DNA of 64,000 nt from Roseateles sp. XES5 (GTDB taxonomy: Bacteria > Pseudomonadota > Alphaproteobacteria > Rhizobiales > Rhizobiaceae), in the NCBI RefSeq assembly GCF_020535545.1, contig NZ_CP084752.1, positions 2,131,001 through 2,195,000 of the forward strand, read 5' to 3'. Each line of letters starts with the position of its first letter. The stretch's first letter is position 1. Of the stretch, positions 1 through 9,038 are shown piece by piece. The notes under the pieces are model-generated. The model saw nothing but the letters and a program-made list of their open reading frames with translations. It ran no database searches and was not told the origin of the DNA. A program made the position numbers and the translations under genes.

Positions 1-13
1 CGCGAGCTGCCAT
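1..13 (-). CDS. cobT: Start of a gene downstream of cobS, probably cobT (partial)
   Basis: Only the first four codons (Met-Ala-Ala-Arg) lie inside the window, on the same strand as cobS and 16 bases after its stop. An AGGTG ribosome-binding site lies a few bases upstream of the ATG. In rhizobia the gene after cobS is normally cobT, the large partner of the CobNST aerobic cobaltochelatase. The identity is inferred from gene order, since four residues cannot identify a protein. Confidence 0.5.
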
Positions 14-29
14 GCGCTTCACCTTGCCG

Positions 30-1028
30 TCAGGCAGTCGCTTCCAGGACGATATTGGCGGCGCTTTCCTTCAGCTCCACGCCGAAGGCGCGCTGGTAAA
101 GCTCGGCCACCAGCGTGCGCTCGAGTTCGTCGCACTTGTTGAGGAAGGTCACGCGGAAGGCAAAGGCGACATCGCCGAAGATTTCCGCATTTTCCGCCCA
201 GGTGATGACCGTACGCGGGCTCATCACGGTCGAAAGGTCGCCGTTGATGAAGGCGGCGCGGGTGAGATCGGCCACGCGCACCATGCGCGAGATCGTCTCG
301 CGGCCGTCCTTGCCGGAAGCGAGGCGCTTCACCTTGGCGGCGACGATGTTCACTTCGTTGTCGTGCGGCAGGTAGTTCAGCGTGGTGACGATCGACCAGC
401 GGTCCATCTGGGCCTGGTTGATCTGCTGCGTGCCGTGATAGAGGCCGGTCGTGTCGCCGAGGCCGACCGTGTTGGCGGTGGCGAACAGGCGGAAGGCGGG
501 ATGCGGGCGGATGACGCGGCTCTGGTCGAGCAGGGTCAGGCGGCCGGAGGATTCCAGCACGCGCTGAATGACGAACATCACGTCCGGCCGGCCGGCATCG
601 TATTCGTCGAAGACGAGCGCGACATTGTGCTGGTAGGCCCAGGGCAGGATGCCGTCCTTGAATTCGGTGACCTGCAGGCCGTCCTTGACGACGATGGCGT
701 CCTTGCCGACGAGGTCGATACGGCTGACATGGCTGTCGAGGTTGACACGCACGCAGGGCCAGTTGAGGCGGGCGGCGACCTGTTCGATGTGGGTCGACTT
801 GCCGGTGCCGTGATAGCCGGAGACCATGACGCGGCGGTTGTGGGCGAAGCCTGCAAGGATGGCGAGCGTCGTTTCGCGGTCGAACAGGTAGTCCGGGTCG
901 AGATCCGGAACATAGGCGTCCGCCTTGGAATAGGCCGGGACCCGAAGGTCCGTATCAATGCCGAAAACCTCCCGAACGGATACCGTGGTATCGGGGAGGT
1001 TGGAAATATCGAGATCCATCTTGCTCAT
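30..1028 (-). CDS. cobS: Aerobic cobaltochelatase subunit CobS
   Basis: CobS is a MoxR-type AAA+ ATPase. With CobT and CobN it inserts cobalt into hydrogenobyrinic acid a,c-diamide in the oxygen-dependent cobalamin pathway. The protein is 332 residues, the family's usual length. It carries Walker A GYHGTGKS at 71-78, a Walker B-like ALVFDEYD near 137-144, and a sensor-like stretch with [11 protein letters not shown]. The start MSKMDLDIS was chosen because upstream in-frame codons encode an unrelated Gly/Arg-rich stretch and family members begin here. It is probably transcribed with the cobT-like gene that follows. Identification is firm from the near-invariant core. Confidence 0.97.
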   Translation of the reverse strand: MSKMDLDISNLPDTTVSVREVFGIDTDLRVPAYSKADAYVPDLDPDYLFDRETTLAILAGFAHNRRVMVSGYHGTGKSTHIEQVAARLNWPCVRVNLDSHVSRIDLVGKDAIVVKDGLQVTEFKDGILPWAYQHNVALVFDEYDAGRPDVMFVIQRVLESSGRLTLLDQSRVIRPHPAFRLFATANTVGLGDTTGLYHGTQQINQAQMDRWSIVTTLNYLPHDNEVNIVAAKVKRLASGKDGRETISRMVRVADLTRAAFINGDLSTVMSPRTVITWAENAEIFGDVAFAFRVTFLNKCDELERTLVAELYQRAFGVELKESAANIVLEATA

Positions 1029-1091
1029 CACGTCTCCGCGGCAGCCGCCACCCGCGCGCCCGCCCAAATGTCCTGTTGTCCGGCGTCTGCT

Positions 1092-1715
1092 CTAGCAGAA
1101 GCCAGCCTGCTTTAACAATTGATATGCTTGGATGACCGCGCGAAAACGCTCTTCCGAGCCTCTATCTCCGCCATTTGCATCCGGGTGATGCTTTTTGACA
1201 AGCGTTTTGTAGGCGGTCTTGATGTCCTCGGTCGTGGCATTGGCCGACAGGCCGAGCGTATCGAAGGCCTTTGCCTCGAGGGTTTTCAGCTTTCGCGCGC
1301 GGGGCTCCATGCGCGGGCCGCGTCCCTTGCCCTGCTCGAAGAAGCCGAACGGATCGCGGATGCGCTGATTTGCCCCGGCCGTGCCGGAGCGGGCGCTGCC
1401 CTGGGTCGGGCCGTTCTTGGCGGCCTTGTTGACGCCGATCGTCCAGGTCGGGCGGTGGCCGGTGATGGCTTCCTTCTGATAGCGGGCGATCTCGTTGTCG
1501 GAGAGGCCGGAGAAGTAGTTGTAGCCCTTGTTGTATTCCTTGACGTGCTCGAAGCAGAACATGAAATACTGCCCTTCGGCATTGCGGCCGACGGGCGCGC
1601 GATGCACGGCATTTTCCTCGCAGCCATCCCACTGACAGGTCGGCGCCGAGCGTTCGGGACGCTCCACGCGCCGCTTCGTGCGGATGCGGTCGAAGTATTT
1701 GGAATCGAGTTTCAT
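1092..1715 (-). CDS. J-domain (DnaJ-like) protein with a Cys-containing N-terminus
   Basis: A 207-residue protein whose last 60 residues (149-205) form a J domain with HPD at 177-179, the motif that stimulates DnaK ATPase. The N-terminal 60 residues contain a CxxxxC pair (C27, C32) and an FCFEH segment (C54, H57) that could bind a metal; this is inference. The middle is a Gly/Arg-rich linker containing GFFEQGKGRG. It lacks the zinc-finger and C-terminal domains of true DnaJ, so it is a specialised co-chaperone. It lies directly upstream of cobS and divergent from bolA, as in many rhizobia. MKLDSK is the likely start; an in-frame ATG three codons earlier (1724) is possible. Confidence 0.88.
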   Translation of the reverse strand: MKLDSKYFDRIRTKRRVERPERSAPTCQWDGCEENAVHRAPVGRNAEGQYFMFCFEHVKEYNKGYNYFSGLSDNEIARYQKEAITGHRPTWTIGVNKAAKNGPTQGSARSGTAGANQRIRDPFGFFEQGKGRGPRMEPRARKLKTLEAKAFDTLGLSANATTEDIKTAYKTLVKKHHPDANGGDRGSEERFRAVIQAYQLLKQAGFC

Positions 1716-1838
1716 GGCGCACATTATGGGGTTGCGGAGGGCCCGCAACAAGAATTGACAAAGCGGATTGTTGCTGGCTTTGTGGGACCATTTTCCTGCG
1801 TCGCGGCCGGGTCTTTCCCGATCGCTGAAGGGTCCGCA

Positions 1839-2120
1839 ATGTCCATGAAATCCTCCATCGCCGGCAAGCTCGATAGCGCCTTTGCGCCCGAGCGCCTCGA
1901 GGTCATCAACGAGAGCCATCTGCATGCCGGCCATCAGCCGGGTTATGACGGGGAGGGCGAGACGCATCTGCGCGTGCGCATCGTTTCGGCCGCCTTTGCC
2001 GGCATGAGCCGGGTGGCGCGGCATCGGGCGATCAACGATCTGGTGAAGGCGGAATTCGATGCCGGGCTGCATGCCCTTGCCGTCGAGGCGGCCGCGCCGG
2101 GCGAGCCGACGCGCTGGTGA
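1839..2120 (+). CDS. bolA: BolA family protein
   Basis: A 93-residue BolA protein with the family core around residues 20-33 (INESHLHAGHQPG), GETHLRV, and the C-terminal GLHALAVEA block. BolA proteins bind monothiol glutaredoxins through a shared 2Fe-2S cluster and act in iron handling and stress responses. The conserved His residues at 27, 29 and 32 are present. ATG 1839 (MSMKSS) was chosen; a second ATG two codons later is possible. The gene is divergent from the J-domain gene and ends at the stop codon of the convergent CorC-like gene, with no spacer. Confidence 0.93.
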   Translation: MSMKSSIAGKLDSAFAPERLEVINESHLHAGHQPGYDGEGETHLRVRIVSAAFAGMSRVARHRAINDLVKAEFDAGLHALAVEAAAPGEPTRW

Positions 2121-3038
2121 TCAGCCGGACGGCTGTTCCGGCTCCACGGGGCGGATGCGCAGCTTTGTGATGCGGTTCTTCACCCGCTTCATGACAATGA
2201 AGCGCTTGCCGTGGAAGGTGAAGGCCTGACGCTCCTCGGGGATCGATTTGGATTCGTGGATGACGAGGCCGGCAATGGTCGTCGCCTCCTCGTCCGGCAG
2301 GCTCCAGTTGAACGCGCGGTTGAGGTCTCGGATCGAGACGCTGCCATCGACGACGAGCGAACCGTCCGCTTCCTGTCGCACGCCCTGCACGTCGACCGCC
2401 TTCTCGTCGGAGATGTCGCCGACGATTTCCTTCAGGATGTCCTGAAGCGTCACGAGACCCTGCACCTCGCCATATTCGTCCACCACGGTCGCGAAATGTT
2501 CCTTGCGGCGCAGGAAGGCGGCAAGCTGTTCCTTCAGGGTCGTCGTATCAGGCACGAACCACGGCTTCTGCGCCACCTTGGTGATATCGAGGTTCTTCGG
2601 CTCGATGCCGGGTTCGGCAAGGGCGCGCAGCAGATCCTTGGCATGGACCACGCCGACGATGTTGTCGACCGAGCCGGCCCAGAGCGGCATGCGCGTATAG
2701 GGGCTTTCCAGCACGGCCTTGACGATTTCCTCCGGCGGATCGCCGGCATTGAGCGCCCGCATGGTCGTGCGGTGGATCATGATGTCGGAGACTTCGAGGG
2801 CATCGAGGTCGAGCCCGTTGCCGATCCGGTCCCGCTCGGGTTTCGCGGCCGCGCCGTCGCGCGGCGGCTGGCCCGGCCTCCGCTCCGCCTCCGCCTCGCG
2901 GATGTCCCGGCGCGCGCGCCACCGCGCGGCGATCGACGCTCGCCAGCCGAAGGCGAGGGCGAGAACGGCGACGCCGAGCGCGAAAAATATCCAGGTCCAG
3001 ATGTGCGGAGCGAGCGCGGCGGGCGTTTCGCTGTTCAT
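2121..3038 (-). CDS. CorC/HlyC-type CBS-domain protein lacking most of the DUF21 membrane domain
   Basis: A 305-residue protein. One hydrophobic helix (about 14-31) is followed by a charged linker (about 35-70), a CBS pair (about 85-205, starting LEVSDIMIHRTTM) and a CorC_HlyC domain (about 220-300, with the VMKRVKNRITKL end). Full-length rhizobial relatives are about 430 residues and begin with a DUF21 transmembrane domain of three or more helices; here only one helix precedes the CBS part. The ATG overlaps the aroB stop (ATGA), so the start is fixed by translational coupling and the short form does not come from a mis-called start. The family is linked to magnesium/cobalt efflux; the function of this form is uncertain. 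Confidence 0.85.
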   Translation of the reverse strand: MNSETPAALAPHIWTWIFFALGVAVLALAFGWRASIAARWRARRDIREAEAERRPGQPPRDGAAAKPERDRIGNGLDLDALEVSDIMIHRTTMRALNAGDPPEEIVKAVLESPYTRMPLWAGSVDNIVGVVHAKDLLRALAEPGIEPKNLDITKVAQKPWFVPDTTTLKEQLAAFLRRKEHFATVVDEYGEVQGLVTLQDILKEIVGDISDEKAVDVQGVRQEADGSLVVDGSVSIRDLNRAFNWSLPDEEATTIAGLVIHESKSIPEERQAFTFHGKRFIVMKRVKNRITKLRIRPVEPEQPSG

Positions 3039-4168
3039 TTCGGCAGCTTTTCCTTGAGGAAAGCGATGACCTCGGATTGCGGTACGTCGTCGGCGACGAA
3101 GGACTGGCCGACGCCGCGTGTCAGGATGAAGGTCAGTTTGCCGGCCTTGACCTTCTTGTCCTGCGCGATGGCGTCCATCAGCACCTCCGCCGGCGGCAGG
3201 CCGCCCGGAATCTGATCCATGGACGTCGGAAGGCCGACCTCGCGCAGATGCGCCTCCACGCGCTTGCCGTCGTCGGGGCTGCAAAGGTTCAGGCGCGTGG
3301 AGAACTGATGGGCGAGCGTCATGCCGATGGCGACGCCCTCGCCGTGGACGAGGCGGGCGCTGTCGTAATGCGTCGCCGCCTCCAGCGCATGGCCGAAGGT
3401 GTGGCCGAGATTGAGCAGGGCGCGCTGGCCGTTCTCGCGCTCGTCGGCAGCCACGACGTCGGCTTTCGCCTGACAACTCGTGGCGATGGCCTCGATGCGC
3501 GCGTCGCCGCCGGCAAAGACGTCGCGCCAGTTCTTCTCCAGCCAGGCGAAGAAGTCCGGCTTGTCGATAAGGCCGTATTTGGCGACTTCGGCATAGCCGG
3601 CGCGGAATTCGCGCGGAGAGAGCGTGTCGAGCACGTCCGTGTCGGCAAGCACGAGGTCGGGCTGGTGGAAGACGCCGATGAGGTTCTTGCCGTGGGCCGA
3701 ATTGATGCCGGTCTTGCCGCCGACGGAGGAATCGACCTGCGCCAGCAGCGAGGTCGGCACCTGGATGAAGCGCGAGCCGCGGCGCACGATGCCGGCGGCA
3801 AATCCGGTGAGGTCGCCGATGACGCCGCCGCCGAGCGCCACCACCGCGTCGTTGCGCTCGATGCGGGCGGCGAGCACGCTGTCGCAGGCGCGGATCAGGT
3901 GCTCGAAGCTCTTGGTCTTCTCGCCGGCCGGCAGCACCAGTGAGACGGCGTCGATGCCTTCCGCCTGCAAGGCGGTCATGAAGCCGTCGAGATAGAGTGG
4001 GGCGACATGCGCGTCCGTGATGACGGCGATCTTGCGGCCCTTGAGGCGGCTGGCGATCTCGCGGCCGGCGGCAGCGATGAGGCCGGGGCCGATCAGGATG
4101 TCGTAGGAGCGGTCGCCGAGGTCGACCCGCACGGTGCGGCGGGCATTGGCACTGGCAGTCATGGTCAT
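3035..4168 (-). CDS. aroB: 3-dehydroquinate synthase
   Basis: AroB converts DAHP to 3-dehydroquinate, the second step of the shikimate pathway. The 377-residue protein has the NAD-binding GGGVIGD at 113-119, the active-site segment QVDSSVGGKTGIN at 144-156, and the metal-ligand region NLGHTFGHALE. The start MTMTAS overlaps the aroK stop by an ATGA, and the aroB stop overlaps the next gene in the same way, so aroK, aroB and the CorC-like gene are a translationally coupled operon. Confidence 0.97.
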   Translation of the reverse strand: MTMTASANARRTVRVDLGDRSYDILIGPGLIAAAGREIASRLKGRKIAVITDAHVAPLYLDGFMTALQAEGIDAVSLVLPAGEKTKSFEHLIRACDSVLAARIERNDAVVALGGGVIGDLTGFAAGIVRRGSRFIQVPTSLLAQVDSSVGGKTGINSAHGKNLIGVFHQPDLVLADTDVLDTLSPREFRAGYAEVAKYGLIDKPDFFAWLEKNWRDVFAGGDARIEAIATSCQAKADVVAADERENGQRALLNLGHTFGHALEAATHYDSARLVHGEGVAIGMTLAHQFSTRLNLCSPDDGKRVEAHLREVGLPTSMDQIPGGLPPAEVLMDAIAQDKKVKAGKLTFILTRGVGQSFVADDVPQSEVIAFLKEKLPK

Positions 4169-4767
4169 CTCGTCGGGTTTCTGGGGCCGGCGGCGGTGAT
4201 CGCGGCGAGCACCTCCTCCACCATGGTTTCCTTTTTCACGTCGCGCGACATTACGGTCAGATCGGCTTCCGCGTAGATCGGGTAACGGGCATTCATGAGG
4301 TTTTCGAGCGTCTGGCGCGGGTTTTCCGTCTTCAGCAGCGGGCGGGTGTCGCGCTTGTTGACGCGCTCCCAGAGCACGTCGAGATCGGCGTTCAGCCAGA
4401 CGGTGAGCCCGCCGCGCCGGATGTGCTTGCGCGTGTTCTCGTTGATATAGGCCCCGCCGCCGGTCGAGACGACGCGCGGGCCGGAGCGCAGCAGCCGCTT
4501 GATGACACGGGTTTCGAGCGCCCGGAACTCCGCCTCGCCATAGGCGGCGAAGAGGTCGGTGATGGACATGCGCGAGACGCGCTCGATCTCGTGGTCGGAA
4601 TCGATGAAGGGAATGCCGAGCGCCTGTGCGGTCATGCGCCCGATCGCCGATTTGCCGGCACCCATGAGGCCGATCAGCACGAGGTTGCGCTTGCCAAGCG
4701 CTGCTCGGGCCTGTTCGGCGAGCGTGGGGGCGGGAGGGGCCTGGTCGGTCGGCTCGATCATTCGCAT
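4165..4767 (-). CDS. aroK: Shikimate kinase
   Basis: AroK phosphorylates shikimate to shikimate 3-phosphate. The 200-residue protein has Walker A GLMGAGKS at 33-40, the shikimate-binding DSDHEIE at 57-63, and GGGAYINE. It begins MRMIEP; a second ATG two codons in (4761) has a better spaced GGAA and may be the true start. It is the first gene of the aroK-aroB-CorC operon. Confidence 0.96.
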   Translation of the reverse strand: MRMIEPTDQAPPAPTLAEQARAALGKRNLVLIGLMGAGKSAIGRMTAQALGIPFIDSDHEIERVSRMSITDLFAAYGEAEFRALETRVIKRLLRSGPRVVSTGGGAYINENTRKHIRRGGLTVWLNADLDVLWERVNKRDTRPLLKTENPRQTLENLMNARYPIYAEADLTVMSRDVKKETMVEEVLAAITAAGPRNPTR

Positions 4768-4890
4768 TTCCGGGGTTTCGTCCCTTTCCGTATCGACAAA
4801 GCGCGGGAAGCGTCAAGCCTGCCGCGCCGTCCGTCCCTTGCGCTCGATGGATGGCGAGGCGATATAAAGGGCATCGTCCCGGAGAGCGCC

Positions 4891-5040
4891 ATGCCCACCC
4901 TGTTCCGATTCCTGTTCTTCTGCGCCGTGATCGCCGGGTCGATCTACGGCACGATGGTGGCGCTGGTGACCTTCGTGCAGCCGACGGAGCGCGAGGTGAC
5001 GATCCGCATTCCTTCCGAACGGGTGAACCCGCAGCCATGA
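4891..5040 (+). CDS. Small single-helix membrane protein upstream of xerD
   Basis: A 49-residue protein with one hydrophobic helix at about residues 4-28 and a polar tail ([18 protein letters not shown]). GGAG lies 7 bases upstream of the ATG. Its stop overlaps the xerD start as ATGA, which argues for a translated, coupled gene. No known function; small proteins at this place are common in rhizobial genomes. Confidence 0.75.
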   Translation: MPTLFRFLFFCAVIAGSIYGTMVALVTFVQPTEREVTIRIPSERVNPQP

Positions 5041-5984
5041 GGGATCCATCCGCCCTAAAGGTCGAGTCCTTTCTCGAAATGATGAGCGCCGAGCGCGGCG
5101 CGGCCACGAACACGTTGCAATCCTACGAGCGGGATCTGGAAGACGCGCAGTCCTTTCTCAACGAGCGCGGCATACGCCTGACTGAAGCGACGCCGGACGA
5201 CCTGCGCGCCTATCTCGGTCATCTCGCCCGGCAGGGGTTTGCCGCCTCCTCGCAGGCACGGCGGCTCTCGGCGCTGCGGCAGTTCTTCAAGTTTCTCTAT
5301 GGCGAGGGCCTGCGTGGCGACGATCCCACCGGCATTCTCGATGCGCCGAAGAAGGGTCGCGCCCTGCCCAAGACGCTGAGCGTCGACGATGTGACGCGCC
5401 TCATCGCGCGGGCGGAGGCCGAGACGGCCGAGCCCGGCGGCAACCTCCTCCTCAAACGGCGCATGCATGCGCTCGTCGAGTTGCTCTATGCGACGGGCAT
5501 GCGCGTGAGCGAGCTCGTTTCGCTGCCGGCGAGTGTGCTGGCGCAGACCGGAAGGTTCCTCGTGGTCAAAGGCAAAGGCAACAAGGAGCGCATGGTGCCG
5601 CTGTCGCGCGCCGCCGTTGCCGCGCTCACGGCCTATGGCGAGGCGCTGGCGGCCGAGATCGGCGAGGATCCGGCGACGGGGGCCTTCCTCTTTCCGGCGC
5701 AGAGCAAGGAAGGTTACCTGCCGCGCCAGGTTTTTGCGCGCGACCTGAAGGCACTCGCCGGGCGGGCGGGGATCCGGGCCGCGACGCTTTCGCCACATGT
5801 CCTTCGCCATGCTTTCGCCAGCCATCTCCTGCAGAACGGGGCGGACCTGCGCGCGGTGCAGGAACTGCTGGGCCATCAGGACATTTCGACGACACAAATC
5901 TATACGCATGTGCTGGAAGAACGGCTGCATCAGCTCGTTCAAACCCATCACCCTCTTGCCAAACAGGCAAAAAAACCGGATTAG
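5037..5984 (+). CDS. xerD: Site-specific tyrosine recombinase XerD
   Basis: XerD, with XerC, resolves chromosome dimers at dif near the terminus. The 315-residue protein has a SAM-like core-binding N-domain (about 5-95) and a catalytic domain with R156 (TGMRVSEL), K179 (KGKGNKER), H254 and R257 (HVLRHAF), H280 (LLGHQDI) and nucleophile Y289 (TQIYTHV). All catalytic residues are present. It is coupled to the preceding small ORF by ATGA and followed 77 bases later by accA. It is a housekeeping recombinase, so it does not indicate a mobile element. Confidence 0.95.
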   Translation: MRDPSALKVESFLEMMSAERGAATNTLQSYERDLEDAQSFLNERGIRLTEATPDDLRAYLGHLARQGFAASSQARRLSALRQFFKFLYGEGLRGDDPTGILDAPKKGRALPKTLSVDDVTRLIARAEAETAEPGGNLLLKRRMHALVELLYATGMRVSELVSLPASVLAQTGRFLVVKGKGNKERMVPLSRAAVAALTAYGEALAAEIGEDPATGAFLFPAQSKEGYLPRQVFARDLKALAGRAGIRAATLSPHVLRHAFASHLLQNGADLRAVQELLGHQDISTTQIYTHVLEERLHQLVQTHHPLAKQAKKPD

Positions 5985-6061
5985 GACCCTTCGCCCGCGA
6001 CTGGCCTCCCTGGCTGACGGCCGTCTGGCGTGGTTTGAGCAAACGATCGGAAACGCATCTC

Positions 6062-7015
6062 ATGCACAACTACCTCGATTTCGAAAAGCCCATCTCGGAT
6101 CTGGAAGGCAAGATCCACGAGCTGCGCAAGCTCGCCGAAGAAGATGAGAGCGTCGACACGACGGATGAGGTCGGCCGGCTGGAGATCCGCGCCCGCGAGG
6201 CGATGGCGGACATCTATTCCAAGCTGACACCCTGGCAGAAGACGCAGGTCGCGCGCCATCCGCAGCGCCCGCATTTCGTCGATTACGCCAGCCAGCTCTT
6301 CGAGGAATTCACCCCGCTTGCCGGCGATCGCAAGTTCGCCGAGGACGAGGCGATCCAGGCCGGTCTCGGCCGCTTCCGCGGCGAGGCCGTCGCCATCATC
6401 GGCCAGGAAAAGGGCAACGACACCAAGTCGCGCCTCAAGCACAATTTCGGCAGCGCCCGGCCGGAAGGCTACCGCAAGGCGATCCGCGTCATGGAAATGG
6501 CCGACCGTTTCGGCCTGCCCGTCATCACGCTGATCGACACGGCCGGCGCCTATCCCGGCATCGGCGCGGAAGAGCGTGGCCAGGCGGAAGCCATCGCCCG
6601 TTCCACGGAAATGTGCCTCAACATCCGCGTGCCGATCGTCTCGGTCGTGCTCGGCGAAGGCGGCTCGGGCGGCGCGATCGCGATCGCCACGGGCGACCGC
6701 GTCTACATGCTGGAACATGCCATCTACAGCGTGATCTCGCCGGAAGGCGCCGCCTCGATCCTCTGGCGCGATTCCACCCGCGCCAAGGAAGCGGCGAGCA
6801 ACATGAAGATCACCGCAGAGGACCTGAAGGCCTTCGGCATCATCGACGGCATCATTCAGGAGCCGGTCGGTGGTGCGCACCGCGATCCGGCCGCCGTGAT
6901 CGGCCGTGCGGGCGACGTCATCGCCGCGGCGTTGAAGGATCTCGGCGCCAAACCCGGCGACCAGCTTCGCAAGGAGCGCCGCCAGCGCTACCTCAATATC
7001 GGTCGCCAGCTCTGA
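6062..7015 (+). CDS. accA: Acetyl-CoA carboxylase carboxyltransferase subunit alpha
   Basis: AccA forms with AccD the carboxyltransferase that moves the carboxyl group from carboxybiotin to acetyl-CoA, making malonyl-CoA for fatty acid synthesis. The 317 residues match the family. Visible signatures are MHNYLDFEKPI at the N-terminus, LIDTAGAYPGIGAEERGQ, and GEGGSGGAIAIA in the crotonase-like fold. The ATG at 6062 was chosen because family proteins start at this motif. Codon use is uniformly rhizobial, a useful contrast with the mosaic genes elsewhere. Confidence 0.97.
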   Translation: MHNYLDFEKPISDLEGKIHELRKLAEEDESVDTTDEVGRLEIRAREAMADIYSKLTPWQKTQVARHPQRPHFVDYASQLFEEFTPLAGDRKFAEDEAIQAGLGRFRGEAVAIIGQEKGNDTKSRLKHNFGSARPEGYRKAIRVMEMADRFGLPVITLIDTAGAYPGIGAEERGQAEAIARSTEMCLNIRVPIVSVVLGEGGSGGAIAIATGDRVYMLEHAIYSVISPEGAASILWRDSTRAKEAASNMKITAEDLKAFGIIDGIIQEPVGGAHRDPAAVIGRAGDVIAAALKDLGAKPGDQLRKERRQRYLNIGRQL

Positions 7016-7025
7016 CAGGCGGCTT

Positions 7026-7048
7026 TTGGCGGCGCGTGACGCCGCCAA
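7026..7048 (+). terminator. Hairpin downstream of accA
   Basis: A 9-bp perfect stem (TTGGCGGCG at 7026-7034 with CGCCGCCAA at 7040-7048) lies just after the accA stop. No T-run follows, so it may be a weak terminator or an mRNA-stabilising hairpin. Confidence 0.35.
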
Positions 7049-7216
7049 TGCCCAATCTCGGCCACAATCCTTGTGTCTGAACAGGTGCGGTCTTCCGGCG
7101 ACCCCGCGAAAGAATTTCCGGTTAAGAATTTATGAAGTATAAGCCGGTTACGACTGCGCGTCCCGCCCCGCCGGCGCGACGGCTCGCGATCTGACGATTG
7201 TTCACGGACTTCTGGA

Positions 7217-8731
7217 ATGCGCCTGACTGTTCTTGCCGCCGTATCGCTTCTCGCCGTGGCAGCCGCCGGCTGCACGAACGAGACGCTCGACTCCTTCGAC
7301 AAGGTCGATGTCGACCTGAAGAAGGTCTCGAGCAAGACAAGCTATCAGCTGTCGTCCTCCGTCATCGGCAAGCTCGCGGCGATGAACATCGACCGCTCCT
7401 CGCCGATGATGCTGCGCATCTTCAAGGAAGAGGGCCGGCTGGAGCTTTGGAAGGCCGACCGCACGAACCGTTTCCAATTGGTGCGCAACTACAAGATCTG
7501 CGCCTGGTCCGGCAAGCTCGGCCCGAAGACGAAGGAAGGCGACCGTCAGGCGCCGGAAGGCTTCTATCCGCTCGCGCGCGCCAACCTGAACCCGAATTCG
7601 AGCTATTACCTGGCGATCAATACGGGCTTCCCGAACAATTATGACCGCGCCAACAAGGCAAGCGGCACGCATCTGATGATCCACGGCGCCTGTTCGTCGT
7701 CGGGCTGCTACTCGATGACCGACGAGCAGATGGTGGAGATCTTCGCCTTTGCGCGCGATGCCTTCGACGGCGGCCAGAAGACGATCCAGCTCCAGGCCTT
7801 CCCCTTCCGCATGACCGCGGAGAACATGGCGCGCCACCGCGACAATCCGAATATCGAATTCTGGAAGATGCTGAAGGTCGGTTACGACCATTTCGAGCTG
7901 ACGAAGCGTCCGCCCGAGGTCAATGTCTGCGAGAAGAAGTATGTCTTCAACCAGCAGGCCGACAAGCCCTTCACGCCGGCCGGTGCCTGCCCGGCGATGA
8001 CGACGCCGGCGGCGCTGGACGTCGCACTGTCGAGCTACAACAAGACCTATGCCGTGGCCTATGCCAAGGCGATGAGCAAGTATGAAGGCACTGTCTGGGT
8101 GGAGCCGTCGGAAGCCCAGCGCAAGGCCATCGTCGCCGATCAGCGCAAGGGTCGGGAACTCGCCTATGCACCAACGGGTAGTTCGCTCGACGCCGGCAAG
8201 CTGATGACCGAACGCGAGATCGAGGCGCAGAAGCGCAAGGTCGAAGAGGCCGAACAGCGCAAGGTCGAGGCCGCCGAGCGCGCCAAGCAGGCGGAAGAAC
8301 AGGCCAAGCTCGACGCCGAGCAGCAGAAGATCAAGGAAGCGCAGGATTTTGCCGCCGACGTCGCCGCCGAAAAGGCGGAGAAGCAGGCGCGCGGCGAAGG
8401 CGCCCTGCCGGTGCCGGAAGAAAACCCCGGCGTCGCCGTTGTCGAGACGCCGGAAAAGAAGCCTTTCTGGAAACTCTGGGCGTCCAAGGACGCCGAACCG
8501 CGCAAGGCAGAGCCGGCGGCAGGCGTGACAGAGGGCACGGGGCAGGCAACGCTCGATGCCGGCCAGCCGGCGCGCAAGGATGCGAAGGCGGCGACCGCCG
8601 AGGCCTCCGCCCAGACGATGGAGAAGCCGGTGGACGGCGGAACCGTCCTGCCTGTGCCGGAAGCAAATCCGGATAGCCAGCTCGTCGAGCAGACCCAGAA
8701 AAAGCCGTTCTGGAAGTTCTGGCAGAAATGA
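7217..8731 (+). CDS. L,D-transpeptidase (YkuD) family lipoprotein with a long C-terminal tail
   Basis: A 504-residue protein. The lipoprotein signal ends in AAAGC (C19). A YafK-like YkuD catalytic domain (about 55-200) contains H156 and the nucleophile in SSGCYSM (C164). The family cuts or forms L,D bonds in peptidoglycan. After residue 320 a charged, probably coiled-coil segment rich in E, K, A and Q (about 330-395) is followed by a low-complexity tail. The tail holds two copies of a motif of the form LPVPExNP...KPFWKxW, near residues 397 and 477; the second forms the very C-terminus. The stop overlaps the TusA-like gene (ATGA). Export and lipidation are predicted, not shown. Confidence 0.9.
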   Translation: MRLTVLAAVSLLAVAAAGCTNETLDSFDKVDVDLKKVSSKTSYQLSSSVIGKLAAMNIDRSSPMMLRIFKEEGRLELWKADRTNRFQLVRNYKICAWSGKLGPKTKEGDRQAPEGFYPLARANLNPNSSYYLAINTGFPNNYDRANKASGTHLMIHGACSSSGCYSMTDEQMVEIFAFARDAFDGGQKTIQLQAFPFRMTAENMARHRDNPNIEFWKMLKVGYDHFELTKRPPEVNVCEKKYVFNQQADKPFTPAGACPAMTTPAALDVALSSYNKTYAVAYAKAMSKYEGTVWVEPSEAQRKAIVADQRKGRELAYAPTGSSLDAGKLMTEREIEAQKRKVEEAEQRKVEAAERAKQAEEQAKLDAEQQKIKEAQDFAADVAAEKAEKQARGEGALPVPEENPGVAVVETPEKKPFWKLWASKDAEPRKAEPAAGVTEGTGQATLDAGQPARKDAKAATAEASAQTMEKPVDGGTVLPVPEANPDSQLVEQTQKKPFWKFWQK

Positions 8732-8970
8732 CGACCGCTTCTTCCGAAGCCGAGGTGTATGACCTGCGCGGGCTGAAATGCCCGTTGCCGGTGATGAAGG
8801 CGCGCAAGCGCCTTTCCACCATGGCGGCCGGCGCCAGCCTCTGGGTCGAGACCACCGATCCCCTTGCGGTCATCGACATTCCCCATTTCTGCCATGAGGA
8901 CGGCCACGCGCTCGAAGCGAGCGAGCGCGTCGAGGCGGGACACCGCTTCCTGATCCGCAAGAAAGCCTGA
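8728..8970 (+). CDS. TusA/SirA-like sulfurtransferase family protein
   Basis: An 80-residue protein with the family CPxP motif (KCPLPV, C18) after a YDLRGLK strand. TusA proteins carry persulfide sulfur for tRNA thiolation, molybdopterin or related pathways; which one applies here is unknown. The ATGA overlap with the YkuD gene indicates translational coupling. The formate dehydrogenase and Cox-type enzymes in this window need molybdopterin cofactors, but a link is speculative. Confidence 0.88.
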   Translation: MTTASSEAEVYDLRGLKCPLPVMKARKRLSTMAAGASLWVETTDPLAVIDIPHFCHEDGHALEASERVEAGHRFLIRKKA

Positions 8971-9038
8971 TCTCCAGGGCAATTCCGGTTTGTCGGTCCA
9001 ACCGGTGCTGAAGCGATGCCGCATCGGCCGGATAGTCC

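Noticed and set aside
5037..5984. Tyrosine recombinase as a sign of a mobile element
   Set aside because: It is XerD, in a conserved position upstream of accA, with housekeeping features.
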